Source: an uncultured Senegalimassilia sp. (GTDB lineage: Bacteria > Actinomycetota > Coriobacteriia > Coriobacteriales > Eggerthellaceae). From it: a DNA stretch of 64,000 nucleotides. How positions within the stretch are numbered: position 1 is the stretch's first letter; every line of letters starts with the position of its first letter. The position numbers and the translations under genes were made by a program. This document shows, one piece after another, positions 34,826 to 43,295 of this stretch. Under the pieces are notes generated by a model. That model did not search any database and was not told where the DNA came from. It worked only from the letters and a program-made list of their open reading frames with translations. The stretch spans positions 1 to 64,000 of the forward strand of contig NZ_CAKTVU010000001.1 of NCBI RefSeq assembly GCF_934630535.1, read 5' to 3'.

Positions 34826-35767
34826 CTACGTCTCGCTCTCGGGACGCGGCGGCTGGTCGTCGCTTTCCGGATAGCAGCGGTTCTCGCCGTCGGTGCTGGT
34901 CACGCCATTGCCCAAGGCGCTATCCGACGACGAGCCGTCGGCGGTGATGGGCGCCATGCTGCCGGTTGTGCCCAGGGAGGTGATGGGCGGCATGCTGCCG
35001 GTGACGCCTTTTGCGGTAACCGGGGGGATGGGGCCGGTGAGGCCGGTGGTTTGCGCTTGGAAGCCGGTGGGGCGGCGACGGGCGCGCACGCGGCTGGCCA
35101 TGCGCTTGACCGGCTGCGCGACGGCTTGCGTGACCACGTCGGAGTAGTCGCGCGCCGGGCGGGTCCGCCAGCCGAACGCCAGCGATGCGTAGCGGATGCC
35201 CATGACCAGCGCGACGCACGTGATGGCGGCATACTGGTCGAACAGGTGGTTCGATTTCATGACGGCGAACGCCAGCGCGCCGATGAGCGCCGCGCTCACG
35301 TACACCGTGCCCGCTTGGAACGCCTCGGGTTCCCGGTTCATGCAGATGTCGCGCACGATGCCGCCGCCGTTGGCGGTGACGGTGCCCAGGATGACGGCGG
35401 GCACCAGGTCAAGGCCGGCGGAGAGCGCCTTGCCCGTGCCGATGATGGCCCACAGCGCAACCGAAAGGTTGTCTAGGAAGTCCATGAGCGGGTCGAAGTA
35501 CGTCATGAGCTTGCCGAAGTAGAACACCACGATGCCGGCGGCGATGCAGGCGAGAATCAGGTTCGGCTTCTGAAAGGCATAGATGCCGTAGTCCTGCAAT
35601 AGGATGTCTCGCGTGATGCCGCCGGCCAGGCCGACCACGATGGCGATGCAGCAGACGCCGAAGATGTCGTATTTCGCCCGCACCGCGCTGAGCGCTCCGA
35701 AGATGGCGCCCGAAATGGTTGCGGCGAGCTCGAGCCAATAGGGGATAGCCAGGGCTACTTCCAGCAT
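34826..35767 (-). CDS. TRIC-family (YadS/UPF0126) membrane protein with repeat tail
   Basis: A 313-residue protein. Residues 1-210 carry seven hydrophobic helices in the duplicated UPF0126 pattern: GAIFGALSAVRAKYDIFGV with GLAGGITRDILLQ in the first unit, and GTVTANGGGIVRDICMNREP in the second. The GGxxRD motif occurs in each half. Prokaryotic TRIC proteins form trimeric cation-permeable channels. Residues 240-313 form a hydrophilic cytoplasmic tail with a degenerate repeat (TGPIPPVTAKG, TGSMPPITSLG, TGSMAPITADG), unusual for the family, whose members end soon after helix 7. The tail is Thr/Gly/Pro-rich and could be a phosphorylation or docking segment. Ribosome site AAAGGG. Confidence 0.85.
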   Translation of the reverse strand: MLEVALAIPYWLELAATISGAIFGALSAVRAKYDIFGVCCIAIVVGLAGGITRDILLQDYGIYAFQKPNLILACIAAGIVVFYFGKLMTYFDPLMDFLDNLSVALWAIIGTGKALSAGLDLVPAVILGTVTANGGGIVRDICMNREPEAFQAGTVYVSAALIGALAFAVMKSNHLFDQYAAITCVALVMGIRYASLAFGWRTRPARDYSDVVTQAVAQPVKRMASRVRARRRPTGFQAQTTGLTGPIPPVTAKGVTGSMPPITSLGTTGSMAPITADGSSSDSALGNGVTSTDGENRCYPESDDQPPRPESET

Positions 35768-35896
35768 GAATACCCTTTCATATGGGAGTCGTTATACAGG
35801 ATGAGGTTGCCGCCCGCCCCGATGCGGGCAAACATGCGGGCGTGCAGGTTGCGCCGCGGACGGGCGGGCGGTTGCGGCGCAGGGCATGCGGCTGCG

Positions 35897-36853
35897 CTAT
35901 TCCACCGCCAGCACCTGGGCCTGCGTGGGTCGGCCGGAGAAGTCAAGCTCGCCGGTCAGCTCGCGCGTCCGTTCGGCGGTGAAGCCCGGTTGGTCGAAGG
36001 CGGCGATCAGGTTCTTCGCCTTGTACTGAGCCTGATCGTAGAGGTCCCAGAAGCCGGTGGTGCGCACATCGCCGGTGAAGGGGTTGGTCCAGGCGGCGTG
36101 CTCATGGTTGTCGAACACGCTTTCTGCGGCGGCCACGGGGCGATGGCTCATGGACTGGTAGAACGAATGCGGGCGCGCCAGGCGCTCGACGCGGCCGATG
36201 AGGTCGCGCTTGATGCCGGTGGGCGACCAGAACAGGCGCTGCACCCGGCGGAACCCGTGCACCGACAGGCGGAACAGGTTGTGCGGGACCGCTTCGCCGT
36301 ACACGTTCAGGGCCAGGTAGGCGTACATCTTCGACACGGCGTCGAGCACCGCCTCGCTGGCGTGCAGGATCTCGCGCGAGGGGTTGAACACGGCCACGGT
36401 GTCGCCGCGCTTGGCGAACAGCACCATCTCGTCCAGCTCGCTTTCGATGACGCCGTGCACCTCGCTGCCGTCATCGCGCGTCAGGCCCGGCTCGCCTGCG
36501 TCGCACAGCGCGTGCTCGTGGCAGTACACCAGCGGGTGCACGGTGGAATCGAGCGCGTAGTGGCAGAGGAATCCCAGCGCGTAGGCTCGTCCGAGGGGCT
36601 TCTCCTCGGGTTCCAGGACGCCGAGGGAATCCTTCAGCGCCGCCAGCAGCTCGGCGGGCTTGCGGCTGTGCATGGTGTTGCCCAGCTTGTGGAATGCCGT
36701 GGAGCGGAAGTCGGCCACCGCGTAGAACAGCGGGTCGGGGCCTTGATTGCCCAGCAGGAACGCGTCGGCTTCGTCGCGCGATCCGCCGATGGTCTGGAAC
36801 AGCGCGTCGTACACGTCGCGTCCGAAGAAATCATGGGTGATGATGGCTGGCAT
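35897..36853 (-). CDS. zinc-dependent phospholipase C-like protein
   Basis: A 318-residue protein of the bacterial zinc-dependent phospholipase C/S1-P1 nuclease fold. PAIITHDFFGRDVYDAL is the start of the domain and places His7 and Asp8 at the first metal site. GNQGPDPLFYA, LGFLCHYALDSTVHPLVYCHE and HGVIESELDEMV supply more His, Asp and Glu ligands. There is no signal peptide, so it is probably cytoplasmic, unlike the secreted toxins of the fold. Substrate unknown; phospholipid or nucleotide phosphodiesterase use is possible. The start has a GGGGA ribosome site. Confidence 0.85.
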   Translation of the reverse strand: MPAIITHDFFGRDVYDALFQTIGGSRDEADAFLLGNQGPDPLFYAVADFRSTAFHKLGNTMHSRKPAELLAALKDSLGVLEPEEKPLGRAYALGFLCHYALDSTVHPLVYCHEHALCDAGEPGLTRDDGSEVHGVIESELDEMVLFAKRGDTVAVFNPSREILHASEAVLDAVSKMYAYLALNVYGEAVPHNLFRLSVHGFRRVQRLFWSPTGIKRDLIGRVERLARPHSFYQSMSHRPVAAAESVFDNHEHAAWTNPFTGDVRTTGFWDLYDQAQYKAKNLIAAFDQPGFTAERTRELTGELDFSGRPTQAQVLAVE

Positions 36854-37043
36854 TCCGAGTCCCCGTTTCTCGTGTGGCTGACATTCATTTTACGTGGACG
36901 ATTATAGCCATCATATACAATGGATTGCGCGCCGCTCGGCGGCGTTCAACGTACATGCACGATTCGGTGATCGAAACCGCACGGGCCTGCGCGTCGGCGG
37001 GTTCCGCCGTCGGCGCGGGCCTTGCCGATAGCAAGGAGCAGCC

Positions 37044-38282
37044 ATGGGATTGGGCCTTCGCAGCCTGTCGAAACGCGAGCGCAGCTGGGTTTTGTACGAC
37101 GTGGGAAACTCCGCGTACGTCATGCTTGCGGCAACGCTCATCCCCATTTATTTCTCGGCCATCGCCGAGCCCGGGTCGTCTGCGGTGGTGGCCTGGGGTT
37201 ATGCGACCACGGTGGCCTCGCTGGCGCTTGCGCTGCTCATGCCGTTTCTGGGCAGCCTGGCCGATCTGAAGGGCAACAAGAAGAAGTTCCTTGCGGGCAC
37301 CATCGGCACGGGCGCGCTGTCGCTCGCGGTCATGGGCGTGCCCGGCAACGCCATGGTGTTCTTGGCGATATACGTGTTCTCGTCGGTCATGCTCAACGCG
37401 TCGCTGGTGTTCTACGACGCGTTTCTGGTCGACGCCACCGAGCAGGAACGCTACGACGAGGTCTCGTCGCAGGGCTACGCGTGGGGCTATATCGGCTCAT
37501 GCATCCCGTTCATCGCGTGCCTGGTCATCGTGCTGTTCGGCAGCAGCTTCGGCATCGGGCAGCTTGACGGCATCCGCATCTCGTTCGTCATCACCGCGCT
37601 GTGGTGGGTGGCGTTTTCCGTGCCGGTGCTGCGCGACGTGCACCAGACGCACTTCAAGGCGCGCGAAGCGCATCTGTTCCGCCATACGCTCAAGGGCCTG
37701 GCGGGCACGTGCAAGAAGATCGCCCGCGACAAGCGCCTGCTCATGTACATGCTGGCGTTCTTCTTCTACATCGACGGCGTGCACACCATCATCACCATGT
37801 CCACCAGCTACGGCACCGACCTGGGCATCGACTCCACGCAGCTGGTGCTTGCGCTTTTGGTGACGCAGTTCGTGGCGTTCCCGTCGGCCATCGCCTACGG
37901 GCGACTGGCCGGGCGCTTCGGCACCAAGCGTATGCTGCTGATCGCGGTGTTCGCGTACTTCTGCATCACGCTGTTCGCTGCATTCTTCCTGCGCTCGGCC
38001 GCCGAGTTCTGGGTGCTGGCCGTGTGCGTGGGCCTGTTCCAGGGCGGCATCCAGGCGCTGTCGCGCAGCGAGTTCGGCAAGCTCATCCCGAAGGAGAACG
38101 CCAACGAGTACTACGGCTTCTTCGATATCTTCGGCAAGTACGCCACCATCATGGGCACGCTCCTCGTAAGCGTGTTCACCCAGCTCACGGGCTCAAGCAG
38201 CTACGGCGTCCTCAGCGTGGCCGTGCTGTTCATCATAGGCTTCACCCTGCTCTGGAAGATGCCCGAGGAGGGTGCCCGCTAG
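37044..38282 (+). CDS. MFS transporter, UMF1/Atg22-like family
   Basis: A 412-residue transporter with about 12 transmembrane helices. The N-terminus SLSKRERSWVLYDVGNSAYVMLAATLIPIYF is the UMF1 signature (W-x-L-Y-D-x-x-N-S). SLADLKGNKKKFLAG is the MFS loop 2-3 equivalent. The central loop (THFKAREAHLFRHTLKGL) and RFGTKRMLL precede the second half, with GLFQGGIQALSRSEFGKLIPKENANEYYGFFDIFGKYATIMG. UMF1 proteins are related to yeast Atg22 and may export amino acids. The substrate is unknown. The start follows AGCAAGGAGC. The gene is the last before a long repeat-rich gap. Confidence 0.9.
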   Translation: MGLGLRSLSKRERSWVLYDVGNSAYVMLAATLIPIYFSAIAEPGSSAVVAWGYATTVASLALALLMPFLGSLADLKGNKKKFLAGTIGTGALSLAVMGVPGNAMVFLAIYVFSSVMLNASLVFYDAFLVDATEQERYDEVSSQGYAWGYIGSCIPFIACLVIVLFGSSFGIGQLDGIRISFVITALWWVAFSVPVLRDVHQTHFKAREAHLFRHTLKGLAGTCKKIARDKRLLMYMLAFFFYIDGVHTIITMSTSYGTDLGIDSTQLVLALLVTQFVAFPSAIAYGRLAGRFGTKRMLLIAVFAYFCITLFAAFFLRSAAEFWVLAVCVGLFQGGIQALSRSEFGKLIPKENANEYYGFFDIFGKYATIMGTLLVSVFTQLTGSSSYGVLSVAVLFIIGFTLLWKMPEEGAR

Positions 38283-38695
38283 CAAGCGGTGAGCGGGGGG
38301 CCGATGTTGCTTGCGGGGGTGCGGGCAAGCAGCCTGCGGGTTCGCGGGGCGTAATCGGGGCGTGCGAGGCCGCTCGCGGTCTGCGGTTCGCAACCCGCGG
38401 CCCGCAACCGCGCCCAAGCGCGTCGCCGCTCGGGCTCGTCGGCCGCGTCTGTCGTCGCACGCGTCTGCTCGTGGTCCGCGGTCTCCAGCCGCAACTGTGC
38501 CATGCTCGTCTGCTGCTCCTCGGTCGTTCCCTTCTTGCTGCCCGCAGTTCGCGCCCGTAACGCCCGGGCTTGCCCGCAACTGCCCGCACGGTCTCGCGCC
38601 TACGCGCGTCGTCGCTTGCGTTTGCCGCCATCGTGTCCCGCTGGCACATGCGGTCGCCGGCTTTGCCGAGGATGTCGGGGTTGGCTTTCGCGTTA

Positions 38696-38907
38696 GGAAG
38701 GGTTTCGCGGAAATATGGCTGAGATTGCGAGTTTTCCGAATCTTAGGCGCCGCTTACTCGCTTCGCGCTGATGGCGGGAGACGAGTGACCTGGGGAAACG
38801 CGGGGCGGTGACGTCTTCGTTTGCTTTTGCGCTCGGAATCCTTGGCGAATCGCGTCATCATATTCGGAAAACTCGCAATCTGTGACACGAAACGCGAAAA
38901 ACCTTCC
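38696..38907. mobile_element. MITE-like element 1, 46-bp inverted ends
   Basis: Left end 38696-38741 (GGAAGG, 27 bp, GAGTTTTCCGAAT) and right end 38862-38907 (the same in reverse complement). The inner 19 bp (38723-38741 and 38862-38880) are perfectly complementary. The 120-bp interior shows no gene. A second such pair is at 41424-41645. No target duplication was recognised. Confidence 0.6.
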
Positions 38908-39120
38908 CAAACGAAAAACGCGAGCTCGGTCTTGACCGCCTCGAAGACGTAGACCTTTTGCGCGAGATCTCTGCGGTTGACAAGGTCTCCCAATTGAACA
39001 GCGAAAACTCTACCAAGCGGCAAGCATGATTACGGTTTCGACGCGAAGCTCGCGAGCTATTGCGTAAAACGCCACTGCCAGCACGGTCTTCCGGTCGAAA
39101 CGCGAAATACTTTCCCAAGC

Positions 39121-39162
39121 GACAAGCGACAAGCGACAAGCGACAAGCGACAAGCGACAAGC
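39121..39162. repeat. 7-bp tandem repeat, six copies
   Basis: GACAAGC is repeated six times without error, preceded by the partial unit AAGC. It lies in non-coding sequence. The unit resembles CGGCAAGC at 39018-39025, so it probably expanded from a preexisting motif. Confidence 0.85.
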
Positions 39163-39811
39163 GGCCGGAGCGGACGCGACTGCGACCGAAAGTCCGCGGG
39201 CCTTTGCGTGAGGCCGCGCAGGCCAACGTGCTCGCTCACCCAGCGGATGCCGCGCTGTAAGCGGTGCTTCTGCGTGAGGCTTTAGCGGTTCGTGTGCTCG
39301 CTTGGTCGGCGGACGTCGTTTGCGCGCGATGTCTTTTGCGAGGCTTTAAGCCCTGCTCCTTTACGTGCCTTTATCGTGCTTGGCAAGGGGATAGGGGTGG
39401 ACGGAAAGATTTGCGCGCTATTGCCATCCGCCTATATCCTTGCATCCAGTATTTCTCAGCGGATATTTCGGTCGGCGTGAATAACAGAAACCCCTCGGAG
39501 TCTTCTCAACCGAAACGGGAAAACCCCGAGAGGTTTATCGTTCTACGCGCTTGTTCTGATGCTTGCGAAACTCCTCCCCTCTCGAATGTGGCGAGCGTGT
39601 CAGCGGGGTTGGCGGATGTTCCGGCCGGGGTGAAGGCACGCTCCGATTTGCTGCGCCCTCGATGCGCTTAGCGTGGCCGGCGGTCTTGGCGTGCAGAGCG
39701 CTTCTTTGACTGCTTGCGAGGGGGCGCAACTAACCTTCGCTGTTGTCTGAAGGGGAGGCGAGCCCGCTATCGCTTTCTTTTCTATCGCTTTTATATCTCC
39801 GGGCCGCCGTT

Positions 39812-39945
39812 TGGCCGAAAGCGCGCTTTCATGAAGTTGGGATTCTCCGTGCATTGTCTTCGGCTATTTCCTTCGGAAGCCCTTCCGCCGCCTTCACGTC
39901 TCCGGTTCATCGCGCAGCCGAAGGTGCGCATTTGCGAAGATGGGA
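39812..39945 (-). pseudogene. degenerate copies of the 3' end of the DUF559-like gene
   Basis: Bases 39905-39929 repeat, with two mismatches in 25, the last codons of the adjacent gene (40005-40029), exactly 100 bp away. The reading is NAHLRLRDEPET then stop, against TKAHLRLRDELGV. A weaker third copy near 39813-39845 reads NPNFMKARFRP against DPDFTKAHLRL. The copies have no upstream coding sequence, so they are gene-tail duplications or remnants of paralogues. Confidence 0.6.
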
Positions 39946-39993
39946 CCATCTGCGCGATTTCTTCGCTTTCTCCTCGTTGGCTCTCCGTCGCTC

Positions 39994-40977
39994 TCATACC
40001 CCCAGTTCATCGCGCAGTCGAAGGTGTGCTTTCGTGAAATCGGGGTCTTTGTAGCGCAGCCTGTGGTTCGCCAGAGCGGCTAGCTGTTTCGCAAGCTCGT
40101 TAAACGCCCCGCTGTTGCGCACCTGTCCCGAAGCGACGTTGACGGATGTGATTCCCATTGCCTCGAGCGCAGCCCTTCGACGGCCATCGAGCAGCATTTT
40201 CTCCTCGTACGCGTGGAATGCGTCGCTATCGTACTCGACGTCGAGCTTCAGCTCCGGCCAATACAGGTCGAGTACGTATCGCCTTCTTGCTCCGAGATGC
40301 TTCGGCGGGCGAACGGCGTAATTGAGCTTCGGCATGGGAAACCCGTAGCCGCCAAGGCGATAGGGAAGCACGAGCATCATGGCCAACTGCGTCTCGCGAG
40401 GCGACGCCGACCCGTCGATAACGTGCCGCACCGCGCGTCGCGCGGCTTGTTTACCCTGAAAGTTGCCCGACTTCTCAACGAAGCCGAATAGCCTTGCGAC
40501 GTTTGTCAGGGAAATGGCGTGATAGGAGGTTTCCTCTTGGCTGAAGGAGGCATATGTCCCGCAAAGTTCGAACCCGAGCATGACCAGCTGCGTGAGGCTA
40601 AGCTGCTTCGCCACCTGGGTAAATGCCAACTCTGGCGAAGCTGCGGCGTACCCCGGCCCTATGCGCACGAGCGAACTCGGCGGTAGCGCGGCGGTTCGCA
40701 GGTGGGTGACGACTGACGCGCTTTCCGTGCGGGCGTGCTTGTCGGTGATCATGACGTGCAGGGGTGCCGTGCATTTCGGCGGCGCATCGCGCAGCCGGGT
40801 AGGAGGCTTGGCGGATGCCGATTCCAGCGCCAGCTTCGTGTCCGCCCAGCGGGTCTTCGCCGTTCCCAGGAGCTGCTCTCGGTTTTCGCACGAGCGTCGC
40901 GCAAAAGCCCAGTATTGCAGTGCGCTCGATCCGTGAAGCGTTATGAGCCCATGAGTACCCGTGCCCTTCGCCGTCAT
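39994..40977 (-). CDS. DUF559/VSR-like PD-(D/E)XK nuclease-fold protein
   Basis: A 327-residue protein of the type common as solitary genes in coriobacteria. The N-terminal half (1-185) is helical with SSALQYWAFARRSC, THLRTAALPPSSLVRIGPGYAAASPELAF, a possible DNA- or ligand-binding part resembling AbiEi-type antitoxin proteins. The C-terminal part has the nuclease fold: SPRETQLAMMLVLPYRLGGYG (helix with Glu), RRYVLDLYWPELKLDVEYDSDAFH (Asp and Glu-x-Asp-type acidic strand), LDGRRRAALEAMGITSVNVASGQV. Start MTAKGTG is set by GAAAGGGG. Its base composition is lower in G+C than neighbours, codon choice is mixed, and it is bracketed by repeat elements, all suggesting transfer. Its role (defence, repair or mobile) is unknown. 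Confidence 0.7.
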   Translation of the reverse strand: MTAKGTGTHGLITLHGSSALQYWAFARRSCENREQLLGTAKTRWADTKLALESASAKPPTRLRDAPPKCTAPLHVMITDKHARTESASVVTHLRTAALPPSSLVRIGPGYAAASPELAFTQVAKQLSLTQLVMLGFELCGTYASFSQEETSYHAISLTNVARLFGFVEKSGNFQGKQAARRAVRHVIDGSASPRETQLAMMLVLPYRLGGYGFPMPKLNYAVRPPKHLGARRRYVLDLYWPELKLDVEYDSDAFHAYEEKMLLDGRRRAALEAMGITSVNVASGQVRNSGAFNELAKQLAALANHRLRYKDPDFTKAHLRLRDELGV

Positions 40978-41007
40978 TGCGCCCCTTTCCGTCCCCATTC
41001 ATCAGGT

Positions 41008-41100
41008 CTCTGTTCCCGTCCTTGGAGTTTCCGTCCGTCAGGTTCCCGCTCCCGCTCTTTGGGGTCCCCGTCTTTCGAGTTTTCTCTCCCGTCTTTCAAG
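41008..41100. repeat. degenerate pyrimidine-rich tandem repeat
   Basis: About five units of the form CCCGTC-TT-GAGT spaced 15-25 bp. On the minus strand these are purine-rich GAAAGACGGG-type blocks lying directly upstream of the DUF559-like start, so they would be in its leader. Confidence 0.5.
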
Positions 41101-41423
41101 TCCGTGAACCATATCCTTCGGGCGCGGCCGCGTCGACGCAGCGGCCGTTCTTGGCACCGATTCGTAACGCGAGATGGCGCAAACCCTTCCATTGTGCTCG
41201 CCGACGTCTCCGATTGCGAAGATGCGGTGAAGAGGCGGACCGGTTGCGGGTGCTTCCAGGGATAGATTGCGGTGGCGTTTCCCGGGCTGGATTATGCCGG
41301 GCTCTCCCGGGAAAAGCGCATTGGCGTGCGGCCATCTGGCTTAGAGAAAGAGGGACGTTGCGATGTGAGGCCCTGGCTTTGGGGAGGGGGAGGCGTTTTA
41401 TCGCGCGGTCTCCCTGGCTTCGA

Positions 41424-41645
41424 GGAAGGAAATCGGCCGATTGTGTCTCAAAATGCGAGTTTTCCGAATCTTTGCCGCGGTTTTGGCGGGCTTCGAGCGT
41501 CTTTTCTCGGGCGCTGCCGCGAGCCGAGAAGATAATGCCTGATGGGAGCGTTATCGCTTTGAGTCCGATTGGGATCTGCTGATCTGCCCCAAAGCTAACT
41601 TTCGGAAAACAAGCGATTCGAGCCGCGAAACGCGAAAAACCTTCC
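41424..41645. mobile_element. MITE-like element 2, 46-bp inverted ends
   Basis: Left end 41424-41469 and right end 41600-41645, each GGAAGG, 27 bp, then (GAG/TTG)TTTTCCGAA. It has the same layout as element 1 at 38696-38907 (222 versus 212 bp). The right end here is the most diverged of the four. The two elements bracket 2.5 kb that holds the DUF559-like gene. Confidence 0.6.
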
Positions 41646-41862
41646 TTGTAAACGTTTCGCGGCCTGCGCTGAGCGTGCGCCGGCTGTTCGTTGCTCGGTC
41701 TCCCTCGCGGTTCGCTCTGCTGCTGGGGCGCCTGCCGCCCGCTAGCCTTCCCCTCGCACCTCGCCCTTTCGCCTGGGCCTCCCGCCGCTTGCGTCGCGCT
41801 TGCCGCTTCCGCGTGTGCTACTGTGATGGTTGCGGTTTTTTCCGCATATGATGATTCGACTC

Positions 41863-41892
41863 CGGCCGCCCGTGCGCTTGCGCGGGCGGCCG
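41863..41892 (+). promoter_or_regulatory. hairpin in the permease leader
   Basis: CGGCCGCCCG (41863-41872) pairs perfectly with CGGGCGGCCG (41883-41892), 72 bp before the permease start. It may be the end of an upstream transcript or a leader structure; no known purine riboswitch is recognisable. Confidence 0.35.
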
Positions 41893-41963
41893 CCGCGCTG
41901 TGGGGGCGCGGAAGGAAGAGGGGGCGCGCCGCAACGCGCGCATCCGGAAAGGGAAAGGGCGGA

Positions 41964-43295
41964 ATGGAAGCGGCTATCGAGCGTTTCTTCAAGATAGGCG
42001 AGCGCGGCAGCTCATTGGGCACGGAGGTGATGGCGGGTCTGACCACCTTCCTGACCATGGCCTATATCGTGGCGGTCAACCCCGCCATGATGGAAGCGGC
42101 GGGCATCCCGTTCAACGCCGCGCTCACGGCTACGTGCTTCGGCGCCGCCGTCATGACGGCGGCCATGGGCCTGATCGCCAACCGACCCATCGCGCTGGCG
42201 TCGGGTATGGGCATCAACGCCATCGTGGCCTTCACGCTGTGCGGGTCGATGGGGCTCGACTGGCGCATCGCCATGGGCGTGGTGTTCTTGGAAGGCGTCA
42301 TCATCCTGGTGCTGGTTATGCTGGGCTTGCGCGAGGCCGTCATGGACGCCATCCCCGTGGCGCTGCGCCAGGCCATCGGCATCGGCATCGGCCTGTTCGT
42401 GGCGTTCATCGGCCTGAAGGGCGGCGGCATCCTGGCGCCCGATTCCTCCACGCTCGTCACCATGGGCAGCCTGACCGAGCCCACGGCCATAGTGTCCGTA
42501 GTGTCCATCGCCCTTGCCATCATATTGACGGTGCGCGGCACGAAGGGCGGCCTGCTCATCTCCATCGTGGTGGCCACCATCGTAGGCATCCCGCTCGGCG
42601 TCACGGCGCTGCCCACCGAGTTCGACTTCGTCCCGGACTTCAGCGCGCTGTGCGCCCCGTTCCAACAGCTGCCCGACGGCAGCGGTCTGGCTATCGTGCA
42701 GGTGTTCGTGCAGCCCGTGCTGCTCATGTTCGTGTTCAGCCTGCTCATGAGCGACTTCTTCGACACCATGGGCACGATGATGGCGGTGGGCCAGCAGGGC
42801 GGCTTCGTCGACGAGGATGGCAACGTGGAGAACACGCGCGAGATCCTCATGGTCGACTCCGTGGGCGCCATCGTCGGCGGCTTCGTCGGCGCAAGCTCCA
42901 TCACCTCGTTCGCCGAATCCACCTCGGGTGCGGCGGCGGGCGCGCGCACGGGCCTGTCCAACATCGTGATCGCCCTGGCGTTCTTCGTCTGCGCGTTTTT
43001 GGCTCCCATCATCGGCATGGTGTCGAGCTTTGCCACCTGCGGCGCGCTGGTGGTCGTGGGTTACCTTATGATGAGCGACATCGGCAAGATCGACTGGGGA
43101 AGCCTCGAGGCGGCCATCCCCGCGTTCGTCACCATCATGGGCATCCCGTTCACCTATTCCATCACCAACGGCATCGGCTTCGGCTTCATCACCTACGTGG
43201 TGGTGAAGGTGACGCAGGGCCATTGGCGCGACGTCAAGCCGCTCATGTGGATTGTATCGGTAGCGTTTCTGCTCACGTTCGTCGCGTTCTCGTAG
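41964..43295 (+). CDS. NCS2 purine permease (AzgA-like)
   Basis: A 443-residue permease of the AzgA/GhxP branch of the nucleobase-cation symporters. The family start is FFKIGERGSSLGTEVMAGLTTFLTMAYIVAVNP. Then come FGAAVMTAAMGLIANRPIALASGMGINAIVAF, the substrate-region motifs ALRQAIGIGIGLFVAFIGLKGGG, SLLMSDFFDTMGTMMAVG, and DSVGAIVGGFVGASSITSFAESTSGAAAG. About 14 transmembrane segments are expected. Substrates are adenine, guanine or hypoxanthine, driven by protons. The ATG at 41964 follows GGGAAAGGGCGG and aligns with family starts. Confidence 0.93.
   Translation: MEAAIERFFKIGERGSSLGTEVMAGLTTFLTMAYIVAVNPAMMEAAGIPFNAALTATCFGAAVMTAAMGLIANRPIALASGMGINAIVAFTLCGSMGLDWRIAMGVVFLEGVIILVLVMLGLREAVMDAIPVALRQAIGIGIGLFVAFIGLKGGGILAPDSSTLVTMGSLTEPTAIVSVVSIALAIILTVRGTKGGLLISIVVATIVGIPLGVTALPTEFDFVPDFSALCAPFQQLPDGSGLAIVQVFVQPVLLMFVFSLLMSDFFDTMGTMMAVGQQGGFVDEDGNVENTREILMVDSVGAIVGGFVGASSITSFAESTSGAAAGARTGLSNIVIALAFFVCAFLAPIIGMVSSFATCGALVVVGYLMMSDIGKIDWGSLEAAIPAFVTIMGIPFTYSITNGIGFGFITYVVVKVTQGHWRDVKPLMWIVSVAFLLTFVAFS

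Larger units (their letters stand above)
38283..39811. other. 1.5-kb repeat-rich non-coding region
   Basis: No open frame here has a ribosome site, domain or coherent composition. The sequence is built from degenerate repeats: a MITE-like element with 46-bp inverted ends (38696-38907), three copies of a GCGAAA..CC-AAGCG motif spaced 109 and 101 bp (38892, 39001, 39102), and a 7-bp tandem repeat (39121-39162). Small frames such as the one at 39057-39239 read as repeated LSLVACR only because of the 7-bp repeat. It looks like decayed mobile or paralogous sequence. Confidence 0.6.
40978..41963. other. 1-kb non-coding region with repeats, before NCS2 permease
   Basis: Contains a degenerate tandem repeat (41008-41100), the MITE-like element 2 (41424-41645) and a GC hairpin (41863-41892). 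Reading frames crossing it lack a ribosome site or domain. An open frame joins the permease gene in phase from 41691, but the permease begins at 41964. Confidence 0.6.

Noticed and set aside
39121..39162. Tandem repeat considered as a CRISPR array
   Set aside because: Unit is 7 bp with no spacers and no cas genes nearby.
39057..39239. Small minus-strand frame with repeated LSLVACR
   Set aside because: The repetition follows directly from the 7-bp tandem repeat read in one frame. No ribosome site or continuation.
41691..41963. N-terminal extension of the NCS2 permease by 91 codons
   Set aside because: The extension is Ala/Arg-rich with no family similarity and lacks a ribosome site; the ATG at 41964 has GGGAAAGGGCGG and matches family starts.
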